Assembly: GCA_025769875.1 (NCBI GenBank)
Contig: JAGFNK010000621.1
Span: 1 to 29,420, forward strand
Direction: 5' to 3'
DNA: 29,420 nt
Source: Russula earlei
Taxonomy: Eukaryota; Basidiomycota; Agaricomycetes; Russulales; Russulaceae
Positions within the stretch are counted from its first letter, which is position 1; the number at the start of each line of letters is the position of its first letter. A program made the translations under genes and the position numbers. Below are positions 27,824-29,420 of the stretch, piece by piece. The notes below the pieces were generated by a model. That model worked only from the letters and a program-made list of their open reading frames with translations. It searched no databases and was not told the DNA's origin.

Positions 27824-28840
27824 ATGAAGTCTCTTCTTCCTCATAAAGTCAACTACATCATCTCCCTTCTCCAGGCCAACCATTCAGTTCGTAACATTGC
27901 CAAGGCAGCACACAGAAGCATTGGTTCAATCACCAACATTCACCAGAAATACCTTCCTGACCTTCCAAAGTCCTCTGGAGGTTGTCCTTCCAAGCTCTCT
28001 AACCTTGACATCTGCTTTGCCACACGCCTTCTTAGCTCTGGAGAAGCAGATACTGCTCCTCAGGTTGCTAGAAGGTTGGAGGTCATCAAAGAGTCCACTA
28101 TCTCCAATTAGACCATTCGAAACTACCTTAACAAGGCAGGCTTGAAGGCAGTTACAAAGAAGAAGAGGCCTTACCTTAAACCAAGTCACTATAGGGCCAG
28201 AAAGGACTTTGCAGAAAAGTACCTATACTGGACTGTGGAGGACTGGAAGAGGGTAATTTGGTCAGATGAGACCAAAATCAATTGTATGGGCTCAGATGGC
28301 AAGAAATGGGCTTGGAAAAAAAGAGGAGAGCACCTTTCTGAATGCCTTGTTCAGCCAACAGTCAAACATGGAGGAGGTTCCTTGATGTTGTGGGGCTGCA
28401 TGTCTTGGGAAGGAGTTGGGCATGCAGCAAAGATTGATGGAAGGATGGATGCTGAACTTTATTGCAGCATTTTGGAGGATGAACTACTTGCATCTATCAA
28501 GTATTTCAAGAAGAAATGCAAAGATACCCTCTTTCAAGAGGACAATGCCTCTATCCACAAGAGCAGGCTTACCACATCTTGGTTCCAAGACCACAGAATT
28601 CAGGTCATGGACTGGCCAGCTCAATCCCCAGATCTCAATCCTATTGAGCATCTTTGGGCTCATCTCAAAAAGAAGCTTGCAGCTTATCCAACACCCCCTA
28701 AGGGAATCAATGAACTTTGAGAGCACACACAGCTGGAATGGGAGGCCATTGATCAAACTGTTGTGCAGAACTTGATAGAAAGTATGCCTAGGAGGGTGGA
28801 AGAGGTGTTCAAAGCAAATGGAGGATACACAAACTACTAA
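27824..28840 (+). pseudogene. Tc1-like DD34E transposase with two stops
   Basis: From the ATG at 27824 the frame is 338 codons long, ending with TAA at 28838-28840. It is broken only by TAG at 28109 (codon 96; CAG in copy 1) and TGA at 28718 (codon 299; TGG in copy 1). Both are single C-to-T or G-to-A changes. The N-terminus has a paired-like helix-turn-helix (ANHSVRNIAKAAHRSIGSI) and a second one near 80-110. The catalytic triad is WSDETK, then FQEDNAS, then NPIEHLW, with 34 residues between the second Asp and the Glu. The length is usual for Tc1 transposases. Copy 1 lacks about 20 bp at the N-terminus (SLLPHK), so the start is better kept here. Confidence 0.92.
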
Positions 28841-28865
28841 TTTTTGGCATATACCCTATTTAGAT

Positions 28866-29082
28866 ACCAAGGCCAAAAAACTGTTCAAATGGGTACACTA
28901 GCAAACATACCTTATATCTTCCTAAATAATTATGCCTACGCTGTATAACGTATACCAATACAAAGCTATGATGTAGAGCTTGAAAACAAACCTAGTTACA
29001 TATTATTAGCTGGAGTGGTTCTCTAGATATGGTTAATACAATGAAAATGTACAAAACATTTGAACAGTTTTTGGGGTCACTG
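28866..29082. repeat. Right terminal inverted repeat, Tc1 copy 2
   Basis: 217 bp, the near-exact inverse of 27463-27679. The equal length and high identity, with two stops in the gene between, suggest insertion not long ago, perhaps by transposase supplied from elsewhere. Confidence 0.9.
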
Positions 29083-29420
29083 TATTTGGCAATGGCCGCT
29101 TTGGCAGAGTGTAGGTTTTTTAGCGTTGATCGTCGGGGAGAGTTCTTTTTTCTTTCCCGTATTCCCCGGTAGGCTATTGCTTGTGAGATGGTTGCCAATT
29201 TTGCTCCGTGCAGATTGAATTCTTTTGGTATGTGTAAGTTAAGGACGTCTGTTTCGTTTTTCAGGGCTCCTTCCTTGGCTAAACGGTCGCTTTCTTCATT
29301 TCCTAGGTTAACATCATGTCCTTTAATCCATACAAAGTCTGTCGTGGTGATGCGGGATTGGAGCATGTATGCAGCTCTTTGGAAGAAGTTGGCATTTGCA
29401 ACCCCTATCCAACCTTTATC
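29083..29420 (-). CDS. LINE RNase H domain (partial)
   Basis: The minus strand from the window edge reads GWIGVANANFF, then FVWIKGHDVNLGNEESDRLAKEGA, the last part of an RNase H fold (KGH...GNE..D.LA), which removes RNA from RNA-DNA hybrids. It continues to SAKAAIAKY at 29085, where Tc1 begins. Removing Tc1 and one TA joins it in frame to the segment ending at 26776. The first catalytic residues lie beyond the window. Confidence 0.82.

Larger units (their letters stand above)
27463..29082 (+). mobile_element. Tc1/mariner transposon, copy 2, complete
   Basis: 1,620 bp, from CAGTGACCCC to GGGGTCACTG, flanked by TA on both sides (27461-27462 and 29083-29084). It has 217-bp inverted repeats at both ends and one transposase gene, in the plus direction, with two stops. 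It inserted cleanly into the LINE. Long repeats are unusual for simple Tc1 elements, which often have 20-30 bp, but are known in some subgroups. Confidence 0.95.
26540..29420 (-). mobile_element. LINE (RNase H-bearing), 3' part, split by Tc1
   Basis: A non-LTR retrotransposon in minus orientation whose 5' part lies beyond the right edge. The 35-nt poly-T (26540-26574) is its poly(A) tail. Upstream on the minus strand come a roughly 200-bp 3' UTR, a C-terminal zinc region and an RNase H domain. A Tc1 transposon (27463-29082) splits the coding region. An RNase H domain after RT is typical of LINE groups such as the fungal Tad elements. RT itself is not in the window, so the clade is inferred. 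Confidence 0.82.

Overview
The window is repeat-rich DNA from a filamentous basidiomycete, most likely a mushroom-forming Agaricomycete. Three things point there: a spliced gene of the DUF6532 type and an F-box gene ending in the family-typical RYVHG block, both known mainly from Agaricomycetes; introns of about 45-100 nt with GT..AG borders; and a mix of chromodomain Gypsy, Copia, Tc1 and RNase H-bearing LINE elements. Family names come from motifs read by eye; no database search was made. The species cannot be named.

Layout, left to right. 1-1591: a decayed Tc1-like transposon (minus strand, running off the left edge). Inside it, at 811-1106, is a 296-bp TG...CA insertion with a 5-bp target duplication that carries a complete tRNA cloverleaf. 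This Tc1 copy sits in the LTR of an old, CpG-depleted Gypsy fragment (family B/C, plus strand, 1594-2432). 2433-12123: a complete-length Gypsy chromovirus ('A', minus strand) with 828/829-bp LTRs, gag, protease, RT, RNase H, integrase and chromodomain, an unusual 2.5-kb coding stretch upstream of gag, several frameshifts and no target duplication. 12124-16853: a second Gypsy ('B', minus strand), cut off inside integrase where A's LTR begins. 16895-21748: a DUF6532 host gene whose 5' end joins, in frame, a Copia Gag-protease-integrase reading frame behind a 5' LTR. 21749-22848: unassigned GC-rich DNA. 22849-25817: an F-box gene (minus strand, three exons) broken in its F-box by a solo LTR that holds a short LINE-derived insertion. 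25896-26266: a small C2H2 zinc-finger gene with a frameshift. 26465-29420: LINE 3' ends and the C-terminal part of a LINE polyprotein (minus strand), split by a second Tc1 copy (27463-29082) with 217-bp inverted repeats.

The region is a nest of transposons in transposons, with three host loci that have all been altered: one fused to Copia, one split by an LTR, one frameshifted. The most notable items are the tRNA-bearing mini-LTR insertion, the open Copia-DUF6532 chimera (about 1,315 codons by my splice model) and the long pre-gag region of Gypsy A. Many breaks are 1-2 nt changes in short runs, so some may be assembly errors and not real decay.
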